A DNA stretch of 64,000 nucleotides from Lentiprolixibacter aurantiacus (lineage in GTDB: Bacteria; Bacteroidota; Bacteroidia; Flavobacteriales; Flavobacteriaceae). How positions within the stretch are numbered: the first letter of the stretch is position 1; each line of letters starts with the position of its first letter. A program made the position numbers and the translations under genes. Below are positions 45,130 to 53,582 of this stretch, one piece after another. Under the pieces are notes generated by a model that had not been told where the DNA came from, did not search any database, and saw only the letters and a list, made by a program, of their open reading frames with translations. The DNA is taken from assembly GCF_026241225.1 (NCBI RefSeq), contig NZ_JAPFQP010000002.1, positions 1 to 64,000 on the forward strand, read 5' to 3'.

Positions 45130-45959
45130 GCTAATGGACTGCCACAATGGTAGCAATGATTGGCAGTTTCTGCATGATCTTCTGCAAGGCAGCTCTCACA
45201 GATTCTTTCACGATTTTCCCCGGTCTCTTTGGATTTTTGCCTTGAGAATTCTACAGTGACAATTCCGGTGGGTACCGCAATGATCCCATAACCGATGATC
45301 ATAATCAGTGTTGCGATGAACTGCCCAAATCCGGTTTCCGGTGAGATGTCCCCGTAACCAACAGTGGTCAGGGTTACAATAGTCCAGTAAACACTGTGGG
45401 GAATACTGTTGAACCCGTGTTCCGGCCCCTCAACCAGGTACATTATGGTTCCGAGTAAAATGGATACAATCAACACGAAGAAAACAAAAATGAAAATTTT
45501 GGTTCTGCTGGCTTTCAGTGCCCTCAGTAAATTATTGGATTCACCCACAAACCGAACCAGCTTCAGGATACGGAAAACCCTGAGTAGCCTCAATGCCCGC
45601 AGGGCCGCAAAATATTGAGAACCTACTACCAGGTAGGACAGGTATTTCGGGATTGTGGAAAGGAGGTCAATGATACCAAAGAAGCTGAATATATATTTGC
45701 TCGGCCTTCTGATACAAATAATCCGCAGAACATATTCCACGGTAAAGAGTATGGTTACCACCCATTCTGAAATGTCCAGGAAATCGTGGTAGCGTTCATC
45801 AAAACGAGGAACACTTTCCAGCATTACGATGATTACACTATATAGGATTACTACAAGCAAAACAATGTCAAATAGCTTGCCTGCCGGGGTATGTGTGCCG
45901 TAGATGATCTCGTGCAGTTTAAACTTCCAGTCCCTTTTTGCTTGTGCTTCTCCTTCCAA
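45126..45959 (-). CDS. Voltage-gated-type potassium channel with C-terminal zinc ribbon
   Basis: This 277-residue channel has six membrane segments, an arginine-rich S4 (LRALRLLRVFRILKLVRFV) and the selectivity filter TLTTVGYGDI before S6. After a short linker, the C-terminus carries CESC...CYHC (about 250-273), a four-cysteine zinc ribbon. The ribbon is uncommon in bacterial Kv-type channels and may sense metal or mediate assembly. It overlaps miaA and lies just after the DnaQ-like gene. Confidence 0.88.
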   Translation of the reverse strand: MEGEAQAKRDWKFKLHEIIYGTHTPAGKLFDIVLLVVILYSVIIVMLESVPRFDERYHDFLDISEWVVTILFTVEYVLRIICIRRPSKYIFSFFGIIDLLSTIPKYLSYLVVGSQYFAALRALRLLRVFRILKLVRFVGESNNLLRALKASRTKIFIFVFFVLIVSILLGTIMYLVEGPEHGFNSIPHSVYWTIVTLTTVGYGDISPETGFGQFIATLIMIIGYGIIAVPTGIVTVEFSRQKSKETGENRERICESCLAEDHAETANHCYHCGSPLA

Positions 45960-45963
45960 AGTA

Positions 45964-47085
45964 CTAATTCAATTCAATTACTTTCAAAACCCTTTTTTCC
46001 TGAAGGTAAGTACTGATGATCCGTCCGCTTGCTGGACTTCCTTTCATAGGGGTAATGATTTTTTCTAAGATATGAATATTATTGATTTGATGGTTCAGGT
46101 TGTAAAAACCCAATCCTTTGAATACACCATTTTTAAGTAAAACGGCACTGCGTTCACCTACATCGCGCCCTTTATCAATAAGCAATATACTGTTGTTTGC
46201 GAGGTCAATTTCCTGGTAAAATCCCTGAACCACACGCTGCTGTTCCAGGATCTTTACCTGCTTGTTTTCCGGGGCGTTGTATTTGGGCTTATTCCGTTGT
46301 CGCTCCTCCTCAGCCTTTAATCGGGCTACAAGTTCGCTTCCGGTTATTTCAAAAGTAACTTTCCGTGTTTCCTTCTGTATAGTCCGGGCCCAGCTGCCAC
46401 TATTTGTGAAATGCTGATTTACCCTTTTCCTGATGTTTGTGCTGTGACTCAGGAAAATCAGGTCACCTTCTTTGTTGTACATATAATATACGCCTGTTTC
46501 CAGGGGCATATCATCCACAATATCGAGCTGCCTGGGAGTGAGTTCACCCAAACTTTCAGCACGAATTACCCGTTTAATGATACTCTTGTCGGAATCCCGG
46601 GACAGTAATAGTTTAAAGAGCTTTAAAGTGGCCAGTGCGTCCCCGTTGGCCCGATGCCGATCGCTTACGGGTATTCCCAGTGACCTTACCAGTTTACCCA
46701 GGCTGTGAGATTCGGCTTCTGGGATAAGGCGTTTGGAAAGATCCACAGTGCAAAGGGTTTTCCTCTCAAAATTATAGCCCAGCCTGCGGAATTCGGTACG
46801 AAGGATACGGTAATCGAATTGGGCATTATGGGCTACCAAAACAGTGCCCTGAGTAATCTCTACAATCCTTTTAGCTACCTCATGAAATTTTGGGGCGGTC
46901 CTGAGCATTTTACTGTTGATGCCCGTTAACTTTACCACAAAGGGCTGAATTTCCCGCTCCGGATTTACCAGGCTGATGAACTGGTCTACAACACGATGTC
47001 CGTCAAATTTATGGATGGCTATTTCCGTAATACCCTCTTCATCGTATTTCCCCCCAGTGGTTTCTATGTCCAGAATAGTGTACAT
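45964..47085 (-). CDS. DnaQ-like 3'-5' exonuclease fused to a GIY-YIG domain
   Basis: The 373-residue protein begins with a DEDD exonuclease (LDIETTGG with D6 and E8; AHNAQFDYRIL; HRANGDALATL) over about residues 1-170 and continues with a UvrC-like GIY-YIG endonuclease module from about 190 (MPLETGVYYMYNKEGDLIFLSHSTNIRKRVNQHF), with a tail to 373. DnaQ/UvrC-like fusions are known in Bacteroidetes and Actinobacteria. The role is likely DNA repair; the partner is unknown. It precedes the channel gene by four bases. Confidence 0.9.
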   Translation of the reverse strand: MYTILDIETTGGKYDEEGITEIAIHKFDGHRVVDQFISLVNPEREIQPFVVKLTGINSKMLRTAPKFHEVAKRIVEITQGTVLVAHNAQFDYRILRTEFRRLGYNFERKTLCTVDLSKRLIPEAESHSLGKLVRSLGIPVSDRHRANGDALATLKLFKLLLSRDSDKSIIKRVIRAESLGELTPRQLDIVDDMPLETGVYYMYNKEGDLIFLSHSTNIRKRVNQHFTNSGSWARTIQKETRKVTFEITGSELVARLKAEEERQRNKPKYNAPENKQVKILEQQRVVQGFYQEIDLANNSILLIDKGRDVGERSAVLLKNGVFKGLGFYNLNHQINNIHILEKIITPMKGSPASGRIISTYLQEKRVLKVIELN

Positions 47086-47108
47086 AATATCGCATCTCTC
47101 AGAGACAA

Positions 47109-47762
47109 CTAATTTCTTGCTCCAAAGATACTGCTTCCGATCCTTACCATGTTACTTCCTTCTTCTATAGCAATCTTGTAATCCCCGCTCATGCCCATCG
47201 ATAGGATTTTCAATTCCGGGATACTGTTCTGAAGCTTGTTAAACAGCGTTTTAAGGCCTTTGAATTCCCGACGTACCTGTTCCATATCGCTGGTGAATGT
47301 GGCCATGCCCATAAGGCCCAATACTTTTACGTATTCTAACTTTTCAAGTTCAGCAGATGAAGCCAGGGTTTGAAGTTCTTCTTCATCAAATCCAAACTTG
47401 CTGGATTCTTCAGCTATATGGACCTGAAGCAGGCAGGCTAATTTCCTTCCGTATATCTGCCCCTGTTTATTGATCTCCTTTAATAACCTGAGGCTGTCTA
47501 CCCCATGAATAAGGCTCACAAAAGGGGCCATATATTTTACCTTATTTCGCTGCACATGCCCAATCATGTGCCATTCAATATCCCCGGGCAGGATCTCGTG
47601 TTTTTCAACCATCTCCTGAACACGGTTTTCACCAAATACCCGCTGACCGCTCGAATAGGCCTGCAGGATATCCTCGGCAGATTTTGTTTTTGAGACGGCT
47701 ACAAGGGATACATGCTCTGGTAAAGCCGATTTTATTTTCAGGAGGTTTTCTGCAATTGACAT
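47109..47762 (-). CDS. YggS/PROSC family PLP-homeostasis protein
   Basis: This 217-residue protein has the YggS fold-type III barrel with the PLP lysine in LVAVSKTKSAEDI, and YSSGQRVFGENRVQEMVEKHEILP and WHMIGHVQRNKVKYMA. It binds PLP and affects its balance and amino-acid metabolism but is not known to be catalytic. Coupled by position to the DnaQ-like gene downstream and DUF1015 upstream. Confidence 0.93.
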   Translation of the reverse strand: MSIAENLLKIKSALPEHVSLVAVSKTKSAEDILQAYSSGQRVFGENRVQEMVEKHEILPGDIEWHMIGHVQRNKVKYMAPFVSLIHGVDSLRLLKEINKQGQIYGRKLACLLQVHIAEESSKFGFDEEELQTLASSAELEKLEYVKVLGLMGMATFTSDMEQVRREFKGLKTLFNKLQNSIPELKILSMGMSGDYKIAIEEGSNMVRIGSSIFGARN

Positions 47763-47788
47763 GTGTTAACTTAGTAAATTAATCTTTG

Positions 47789-49039
47789 TCAGGAAAGGGT
47801 ATCCGAAAGGTCATAAACCGTAAGTCCGCTTCTTAGTTTGGGCTCAATATAAGTGCTTTTGGGAGGCATAACCAGGCCTTCATCGGCTATTGCCTTGATT
47901 TCATCAATATTTACCGGAAGCAGTCCGAAGCCCACTTCGAAATCACCACGGTCAATGGCATCTTTCATCTTTAGCACATTGTGCTTGCCGTAACCATATT
48001 GTATGCGCTTGTCGTTCCTGAGATCCTGTATCCCTAAAACAGGTTCAAGGATTGTTTTGTAAAGGATCTGTGTATCCAGTCTGCTGAGGGAATCGGTAAA
48101 ATTATAGGCCCTTTTCCGTAGGTACAGGGAATAAAATTCCCCATCGAGGTACATGCTAAAATGATGTTTCTTCCCGGGTTTATAGAGTTCATTTCCATAT
48201 CTCTTGATCCGAAAACTTTCGTCCAGCCGTACCAGGAACTCTTTTTTACTTAGTCCATTCAGGTCTTTGACCATCCTATTGAATTCAAATATCCTAATAT
48301 CGGATTCGGGTATCAGGTAGCTCATAAAGTAGTTATAAGCCTCCTTACCGGAATGTTCAGGATTTTTATCTTTAAGGGTTTTCCCTAAGAGGCAGGAAGA
48401 TGCACTTCGGTGATGACCATCAGCAATGTAAAGTGAATCCATGCCGCTAAACTCCTGCTGTATCGTTTGAAGGACTTTGCGGTCTGATATTACCCAAAGG
48501 CTGTGTTTAATACGGTCTGGTGTGGTGAACTCATAAGCGGGGGTATGCCTCGTGGTACTCTCCAGAATAGCGCTGATTGAAGCATTGTCCTTATAGGCCA
48601 TAAGGACCGGCTCTGCCTCAAAACGAACAATTTCCAGGTAATCGGCAAACAACTTTTCCCTGCGGGCAATGGTTGCCTCGTGCTTTTTGATGATTCCATT
48701 CTCATAATCAGCTATGCTGGTCGCACAAAAGAAACCCGTACAGCGATATGCATTTTTTTCAACCCGGTAGATATAGAAACTTGGCTCGGGATCTTTCATA
48801 AAAACCTCGTCTTCCAAAAATTCCATATATCGGTTCCTTACAAGCCGGAACCGTTCATTTCCAGACACTTTTTTATCGTATTTAAATCCGGGATTTATAA
48901 TGTGAAGGAAGGAAAAAGGATTATAGCTTAGTTTTGCCTCCAGCTCTTTTTTAGAGTACTCTTCATAGGAGCGTGAAGCGACAAATGCAGCCTTGTCCGG
49001 AGTGGGCCGGATCGCTTTGAAAGGTTTGATCTCTGGCAT
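47789..49039 (-). CDS. DUF1015 family protein
   Basis: This 416-residue soluble protein belongs to DUF1015. Family features include KPFKAIRPTPDKAAFVASRSYEEYS at the N-terminus, then LYIADGHHRSASSCLLG and GLPVNIDEIKAIADEGLVMPPKSTYIEPKLRSGL at the end. No enzyme activity is established for the family; some relatives are called SerC-like or ATP-grasp-associated, without proof. It lies two bases before the acyl-CoA dehydrogenase gene. Confidence 0.88.
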   Translation of the reverse strand: MPEIKPFKAIRPTPDKAAFVASRSYEEYSKKELEAKLSYNPFSFLHIINPGFKYDKKVSGNERFRLVRNRYMEFLEDEVFMKDPEPSFYIYRVEKNAYRCTGFFCATSIADYENGIIKKHEATIARREKLFADYLEIVRFEAEPVLMAYKDNASISAILESTTRHTPAYEFTTPDRIKHSLWVISDRKVLQTIQQEFSGMDSLYIADGHHRSASSCLLGKTLKDKNPEHSGKEAYNYFMSYLIPESDIRIFEFNRMVKDLNGLSKKEFLVRLDESFRIKRYGNELYKPGKKHHFSMYLDGEFYSLYLRKRAYNFTDSLSRLDTQILYKTILEPVLGIQDLRNDKRIQYGYGKHNVLKMKDAIDRGDFEVGFGLLPVNIDEIKAIADEGLVMPPKSTYIEPKLRSGLTVYDLSDTLS

Positions 49040-49040
49040 A

Positions 49041-49934
49041 TCAGCTCTGGAATTGCTTGGCTACCCGCTCTGCTTTTCGCGACTCGCTGTAATCGTAGAA
49101 CCCTTCCCCTGACTTAACCCCCAACTTTCCTGCAGTAACCATATTTACCAGCAATAGGCAGGGAGCGTATTTGGGGTTCTTAAACCCTTCATACATTACA
49201 TTCAGGATGGATAAACAAACATCGAGTCCAATAAAATCAGCTAATTGTAAAGGCCCCATAGGATGGGCCATGCCCAGTTTCATAACGGTGTCAATTTCTT
49301 CAACACCAGCTACGCTCTGGTATAGTGATTCTATTGCCTCGTTGATCATGGGCATCAGGATGCGGTTTGCGATAAAGCCAGGATAATCGTTTACCTCTGT
49401 TGGGATTTTCGAGACTTTTGCCGAGAGCTCCATTGTGGTTTGGAGGACGTCGTCAGAAGTGTTATATCCTCGAATAACTTCAACGAGTTTCATAATGGGG
49501 ACAGGGTTCATAAAATGCATCCCTATTACCCGTTCGGGATACTGTGTTACCGCAGCTATCTGGGTTATGGATATGGATGAGGTGTTAGTGGCCAATATGG
49601 TGTCCGGGGGGCAAAGGGCATCTAATTCCTTGAATATCTCGAGTTTAAGGGATACCTTTTCAGTAGCTGCTTCTACTACCAGTTGCACCCCTTTTACACC
49701 TTCTGCAAGACTGGTAAACCGCCCTATTCGGGCAAGGGTTTCATCTTTTTCCGCCTGGGAGATTTTCTCTTTTGCTATCATGCGGTCAAGATTCCTGGAA
49801 ATGGTTCCCAGACCTTTATTCAAAGCAGCGTCGTTAATATCGATCAGGTTGACGCTATACCCGTGCTGAGCAAAGACATGGGCTATTCCGTTCCCCATAG
49901 TTCCAGCTCCAATAACGGCAATTTGTTTAATCAT
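49041..49934 (-). CDS. 3-hydroxyacyl-CoA (3-hydroxybutyryl-CoA) dehydrogenase
   Basis: This 297-residue enzyme has the NAD fold (IGAGTMGNGIAHVFAQHGYSVNLID), NTSSISITQIA, the catalytic histidine in HFMNPVPIMKLVEVI and the C-terminal helical dimer domain. It oxidises the 3-hydroxyacyl-CoA intermediate of beta-oxidation or ferments in the reverse direction. Its start overlaps the Gfo/Idh gene by ATGA. Confidence 0.92.
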   Translation of the reverse strand: MIKQIAVIGAGTMGNGIAHVFAQHGYSVNLIDINDAALNKGLGTISRNLDRMIAKEKISQAEKDETLARIGRFTSLAEGVKGVQLVVEAATEKVSLKLEIFKELDALCPPDTILATNTSSISITQIAAVTQYPERVIGMHFMNPVPIMKLVEVIRGYNTSDDVLQTTMELSAKVSKIPTEVNDYPGFIANRILMPMINEAIESLYQSVAGVEEIDTVMKLGMAHPMGPLQLADFIGLDVCLSILNVMYEGFKNPKYAPCLLLVNMVTAGKLGVKSGEGFYDYSESRKAERVAKQFQS

Positions 49935-50905
49935 ACTGCTGTTTTTTCAAATGAATTAATTATTTGAAGCGCCACTCTCAGTGCTTTAGTACCTTCTTCC
50001 AATGATACCAGGGGTTTGGTATCTTCATTTATGGCATTTGCAAAGGTTTCCAGCTCATCTTTAATGGCATTGTTCATATTAATGTCCGGATTTTCAAAGT
50101 AGATCTGTTTCTTCTCACCTTCCGCATTTTGCAGGATCATATCAAAGGCTCCGGGTTCTTCGGGGGCATCCTTCATTCTCACCACTTCCACCTTTTTTTC
50201 CAGAAAATCCACAGAAATGTATGCGTCTCGCTGGAAAAAACGGGATTTCCTCATGTTTTTCAGGGAAATCCTGCTGGAGGTTAGGTTAGCTACGCAACCG
50301 TTTTCAAATTCTATACGGGCATTAGCAATATCCGGTGATTTGCTGATTACCGAAACCCCACTGGCATTGATTTGCTTTACCTCCGAATTCACTACGCTTA
50401 GAATGATGTCTATGTCGTGGATCATCAGGTCCAGAACCACAGGGACATCTGTACCCCTGGGATTAAATTCAGCGAGCCGATGTGTTTCTATAAACATAGG
50501 GTTGGTGATACTTTCCCTTATGGCCATGAAAGCAGGGTTAAAGCGTTCCACGTGGCCTACCTGCCCTTTAACCCCGTATCGCTCCTGCAGATTCAGGAGT
50601 TCTTCGGCTTCTTCGAGTGTATTGGTGATGGGTTTTTCAATAAAAATATGTTTTCCATTTTCCATGGCCTTCTTAGCACAATCAAAATGGGAAAGGGTAG
50701 GGGTAACGATGTCTACAACGTCTGCCTCCTCAATAAGTTTGTTGAGGTTCTCGATGTAGGGATAACCGAATTCCTCCGAGACCTGTTTGCCATTAATGGC
50801 ATCGGGATCGTAAAAACCGATCAATTCATATTCCGGGGATTCCTGCAGAAGGCGAAGGTGAATTTTTCCTAAATGTCCTGCTCCCAGCACACCAACTTTT
50901 AGCAT
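49931..50905 (-). CDS. Gfo/Idh/MocA family oxidoreductase
   Basis: This protein of about 324 residues has the NAD(P) motif GVLGAGHLGKIHLRLL, the EKPITNTLEEAEELL motif with the conserved lysine, HVERFNPAF and DLMIHDIDIIL (the His-x3-His-like pair of the active site). The substrate is a sugar or sugar-like alcohol that cannot be inferred. The ATG at 50905 is chosen because an upstream in-frame TTG lies inside the -7 box. It heads the eight-gene - strand run. Confidence 0.9.
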   Translation of the reverse strand: MLKVGVLGAGHLGKIHLRLLQESPEYELIGFYDPDAINGKQVSEEFGYPYIENLNKLIEEADVVDIVTPTLSHFDCAKKAMENGKHIFIEKPITNTLEEAEELLNLQERYGVKGQVGHVERFNPAFMAIRESITNPMFIETHRLAEFNPRGTDVPVVLDLMIHDIDIILSVVNSEVKQINASGVSVISKSPDIANARIEFENGCVANLTSSRISLKNMRKSRFFQRDAYISVDFLEKKVEVVRMKDAPEEPGAFDMILQNAEGEKKQIYFENPDINMNNAIKDELETFANAINEDTKPLVSLEEGTKALRVALQIINSFEKTAV

Positions 50906-50920
50906 GGATTTTTGTTTTGT

Positions 50921-50928
50921 CAAAAATA
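50921..50928 (-). promoter_or_regulatory. -7 box of the eight-gene - strand run
   Basis: On the - strand this reads TATTTTTG, 15 bases before the Gfo/Idh ATG at 50905. It rules out the upstream TTG at 50923 as the start. Confidence 0.5.
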
Positions 50929-51020
50929 GGGGATAAATTCAACATTACCTGAATCCTGAAGGGGAATCAGTAGGTTGATTTCAGGCAATTATATAATTTA
51001 GTATTCCAAAAGAAAAAAGG

Positions 51021-51662
51021 TTGAAGGACACCCTCAAACATAGGGGAATGCGCAATAAGCTTGTGGATATTGTCGCATCCAAAGGAATAGTGGATAAGCT
51101 GGTTTTGCAGGCTTTACGCAACGTACCCAGGCACCTTTTTATGGATAGCAGCTTTGAAGGACACGCCTATCAGGACAAAGCCTTTCCCATTGCTGCAGAC
51201 CAGACCATTTCCCAGCCTTACACTGTGGCCCGCCAGACTGAATTGCTGGAGGTACGTCCCAACCAGAAAATTCTTGAGATTGGAACGGGTAGCGGTTACC
51301 AAACCGCAGTGCTACTGGAGTTAAAGGCCAAAGTATACACCATTGAGAGGCAACTGGAATTGTTTAAAAAAACCAGGCTTTTCTTCGATAAAATGGGTTA
51401 CCGTCCCAAAAAAATGGTCTTTGGTGATGGATACAAAGGATTGCCCGAAGAAGCTCCGTTTGACGGTATTGTTGTAACTGCCGGTGCACCGCAGATCCCA
51501 AAGGCATTGCTGGCTCAATTAAAGGTCGGGGGAAAGCTGGTTATCCCCGTAGGTGAGGAAGAACAAATCATGACAGTAGTTACGCGTAAATCAGAGAAGG
51601 CCTTTGAAAAGTTGGAATACGGGGCCTATCGTTTCGTGCCTTTGCTGGAGGATAAGAATTAA
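51021..51662 (+). CDS. pcm: Protein-L-isoaspartate O-methyltransferase
   Basis: This 213-residue repair enzyme methylates isoaspartyl residues in damaged proteins. Motifs are PIAADQTISQPYTVARQTELL, the SAM site EIGTGSGYQTAVLLEL and VVTAGAPQIPKALLAQLKVGG. The start is TTG at 51021, keeping the family's KDTLKHRGMRNKLV N-terminus; an ATG at 51048 would cut the first helix. It diverges from the Gfo/Idh gene and converges with smpB. Confidence 0.93.
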   Translation: MKDTLKHRGMRNKLVDIVASKGIVDKLVLQALRNVPRHLFMDSSFEGHAYQDKAFPIAADQTISQPYTVARQTELLEVRPNQKILEIGTGSGYQTAVLLELKAKVYTIERQLELFKKTRLFFDKMGYRPKKMVFGDGYKGLPEEAPFDGIVVTAGAPQIPKALLAQLKVGGKLVIPVGEEEQIMTVVTRKSEKAFEKLEYGAYRFVPLLEDKN

Positions 51663-51669
51663 ATCTTGA

Positions 51670-52131
51670 TTACTTCCTGTAATCTTTCTTGATGCGGTCA
51701 AGGTTTCGCTTGGTATCCCGCTCTTTCAAGGCCTCCCTTTTGTCGTAAAGCTTTTTCCCCCTGGCCAGGGCAATCTTGATTTTGGCGAGCCCGCGATCGT
51801 TGATGAAAAGATTAAGTGGCACTATAGTTAGCCCCGAAGCTTTTACTTCCTTGTGCAGTTTTTTAAGTTCCTGTCTGTTTAACAGCAATTTTCTTTCGGC
51901 TTTGGGTTTGTGATTATAATGTGAGCCGTGGGCGTATTCATCTACCTGCATGTTAATCACAAATAATTCGCCCTTGTCGTTGAATTCGCAGAAACTCTCG
52001 GAGATGGAAGCCTTTCCCAAACGGATAGATTTAATTTCTGTCCCGGATAGAACAATGCCCGCTGTATAGGTATCCAGCAATTCGTATTCGAAACGAGCCC
52101 GCTTGTTTTTTATGTTAATGTTTTTCTGCAT
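51670..52131 (-). CDS. smpB: SsrA-binding protein SmpB
   Basis: This protein of about 153 residues binds tmRNA and guides it to stalled ribosomes for trans-translation. The N-terminus [33 protein letters not shown], the [18 protein letters not shown] block and the basic tail [23 protein letters not shown] are classical. The ATG at 52131 follows a -7 box by seven bases; the ten residues encoded upstream are not part of the family. Confidence 0.96.
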   Translation of the reverse strand: MQKNINIKNKRARFEYELLDTYTAGIVLSGTEIKSIRLGKASISESFCEFNDKGELFVINMQVDEYAHGSHYNHKPKAERKLLLNRQELKKLHKEVKASGLTIVPLNLFINDRGLAKIKIALARGKKLYDKREALKERDTKRNLDRIKKDYRK

Positions 52132-52138
52132 ATCATGG

Positions 52139-52146
52139 CAAAAATA
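52139..52146 (-). promoter_or_regulatory. -7 box of smpB
   Basis: On the - strand this is TATTTTTG, seven bases before the smpB ATG. The mRNA would have a leader of at most a few bases. Confidence 0.5.
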
Positions 52147-52245
52147 AGAACAAAAGGGCAATGCACATTTTCATAATTTCCCCATATTTCTGAAATTAAT
52201 TGTAATGTTATTCGGATTATTACGAATATTTCCTAAAATAAGGAC

Positions 52246-52995
52246 ATGAGAAAAGTTATTTGGGTTCTTTTTGGTTTCGTTGTATGGGCTTGTCAGGATA
52301 CTGATTTGGGCGGTAATCCCCAGGCAATAATTGATAAGGCAATTGAGGTATCAGGCGGGGCATATTACGATTCTTTACGTGTAAGCTTCCGGTTCAGGGA
52401 TATCCTGTATGCCAGTGAGAGAGGGGCCCGGGGAAAAGTACTAAGCCGATCCTTTGTTAAGGATAGTGCCGAAGTGCTGGATGTGCTTGAGGGAGGAAGT
52501 TTTACAAGAAGGATAAATGGGAGTGTTGTGGCGGTCCCGGATACCATGGCCGTAAAATATGCCAATTCCGTCAATTCAGTTCATTACTTTGCACGATTGC
52601 CCTATGGATTAAACGATCCGGCTGTAATGAAGAAGTACCTTGGAGAGGTACTCATTGACGGAAAATTGTACCACAAGGTTGAAGTAACCTTCAGGGAAGA
52701 AGGGGGAGGTGATGATTTTGATGATGTTTATGTTTATTGGTTTGACAGGAAAAGCAACAAACCGGACTACCTGGCCTATGAGTTTCATGTAAATGGTGGG
52801 GGTTTGCGTTTCAGAAAGGCCTTAAATGAACGCTATATAGGCGGTATCCGCTTTGTAGATTATCTGAATTACAAACCAACTTCAGATGAAGTAAGTGTTT
52901 ATGAACTGGATTCGTTGTTTATGAAAGGCGAGCTGGAGTTGCTTTCCCGCATCGAAATTCGGGATATACAGGTTAATCCGGGCAGTTACAATTAA
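52246..52995 (+). CDS. DUF6503-like lipoprotein
   Basis: This 249-residue lipoprotein has a signal ending in VVWAC (cysteine near 16) and a mature domain rich in strands: AIIDKAIEVSGGAYYDSLRVSFRFRD, FARLPYGLNDPAV, DDVYVYWFDRKSNKPDYLAYEF. The lipoprotein-carrier-like (LolA-type) layout and aromatic texture match flavobacterial DUF6503 proteins, whose role is unknown. Its end overlaps the convergent histidine phosphatase gene by 23 bases. Confidence 0.78.
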   Translation: MRKVIWVLFGFVVWACQDTDLGGNPQAIIDKAIEVSGGAYYDSLRVSFRFRDILYASERGARGKVLSRSFVKDSAEVLDVLEGGSFTRRINGSVVAVPDTMAVKYANSVNSVHYFARLPYGLNDPAVMKKYLGEVLIDGKLYHKVEVTFREEGGGDDFDDVYVYWFDRKSNKPDYLAYEFHVNGGGLRFRKALNERYIGGIRFVDYLNYKPTSDEVSVYELDSLFMKGELELLSRIEIRDIQVNPGSYN

Positions 52996-53518
52996 AAACC
53001 AGTCGCTGGTCTATGGCCTTGCCGTTAACCACGGTGACAATAAAAAGACTTCCGTTGTCATAATCATCCATGGAGTCATATTTCTCTTCTCCAATCATTC
53101 TATTGACCATGGCTGGTGTACTATTGCTGTGACCTACCACAAGTACGTTTTTCCCGAGGTTTTCCATTTGAAATGCCTGAATATCCAGATTCCCCGGGTC
53201 GTAGTACTGTTCAGTGATTTCCTGCTTGATGGCAACGGGAGCAGCCGTCATTCGAGTCCTTTCGTAATCTGTTGTATAGACCGCATCCAGGGAGACTTCG
53301 TTAAGGATTTCTGCCCAGTGCATGGCTCTCCCCAATCCTTTTTGATTTAATTCCGGGTCAATATCTTCAGGATTGCTCCGGTCTTTCTCTGCGTGACGGA
53401 TAAAATAGTAGGTAGACACTATGGGGTCGGAATTATCCAGAACTTCCTTTGGGTCCTCCTTGCAAGAGCTGCTAATTGTTAACAAAAACGCGAAGATTAG
53501 AAGCTTTAATGTTTTCAT
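52973..53518 (-). CDS. Exported histidine phosphatase family protein
   Basis: This 181-residue protein has a lipoprotein-type signal (FAFLLTISSSC, cysteine near 19) and the phosphohistidine motif YFIRHAEKDRS, then TTDYERTRMTAAPV and the second histidine in VVGHSNSTPAM. It is an envelope branch of the phosphoglycerate mutase/SixA superfamily; substrates are likely phosphorylated small molecules. It overlaps the end of the convergent lipoprotein gene. Confidence 0.88.
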   Translation of the reverse strand: MKTLKLLIFAFLLTISSSCKEDPKEVLDNSDPIVSTYYFIRHAEKDRSNPEDIDPELNQKGLGRAMHWAEILNEVSLDAVYTTDYERTRMTAAPVAIKQEITEQYYDPGNLDIQAFQMENLGKNVLVVGHSNSTPAMVNRMIGEEKYDSMDDYDNGSLFIVTVVNGKAIDQRLVFNCNCPD

Positions 53519-53582
53519 GCTGAATTGGTTTAACTAAATTTATCCTTATTGCTAAAAGTAACTGAAATTCATTAAAAAAAGT

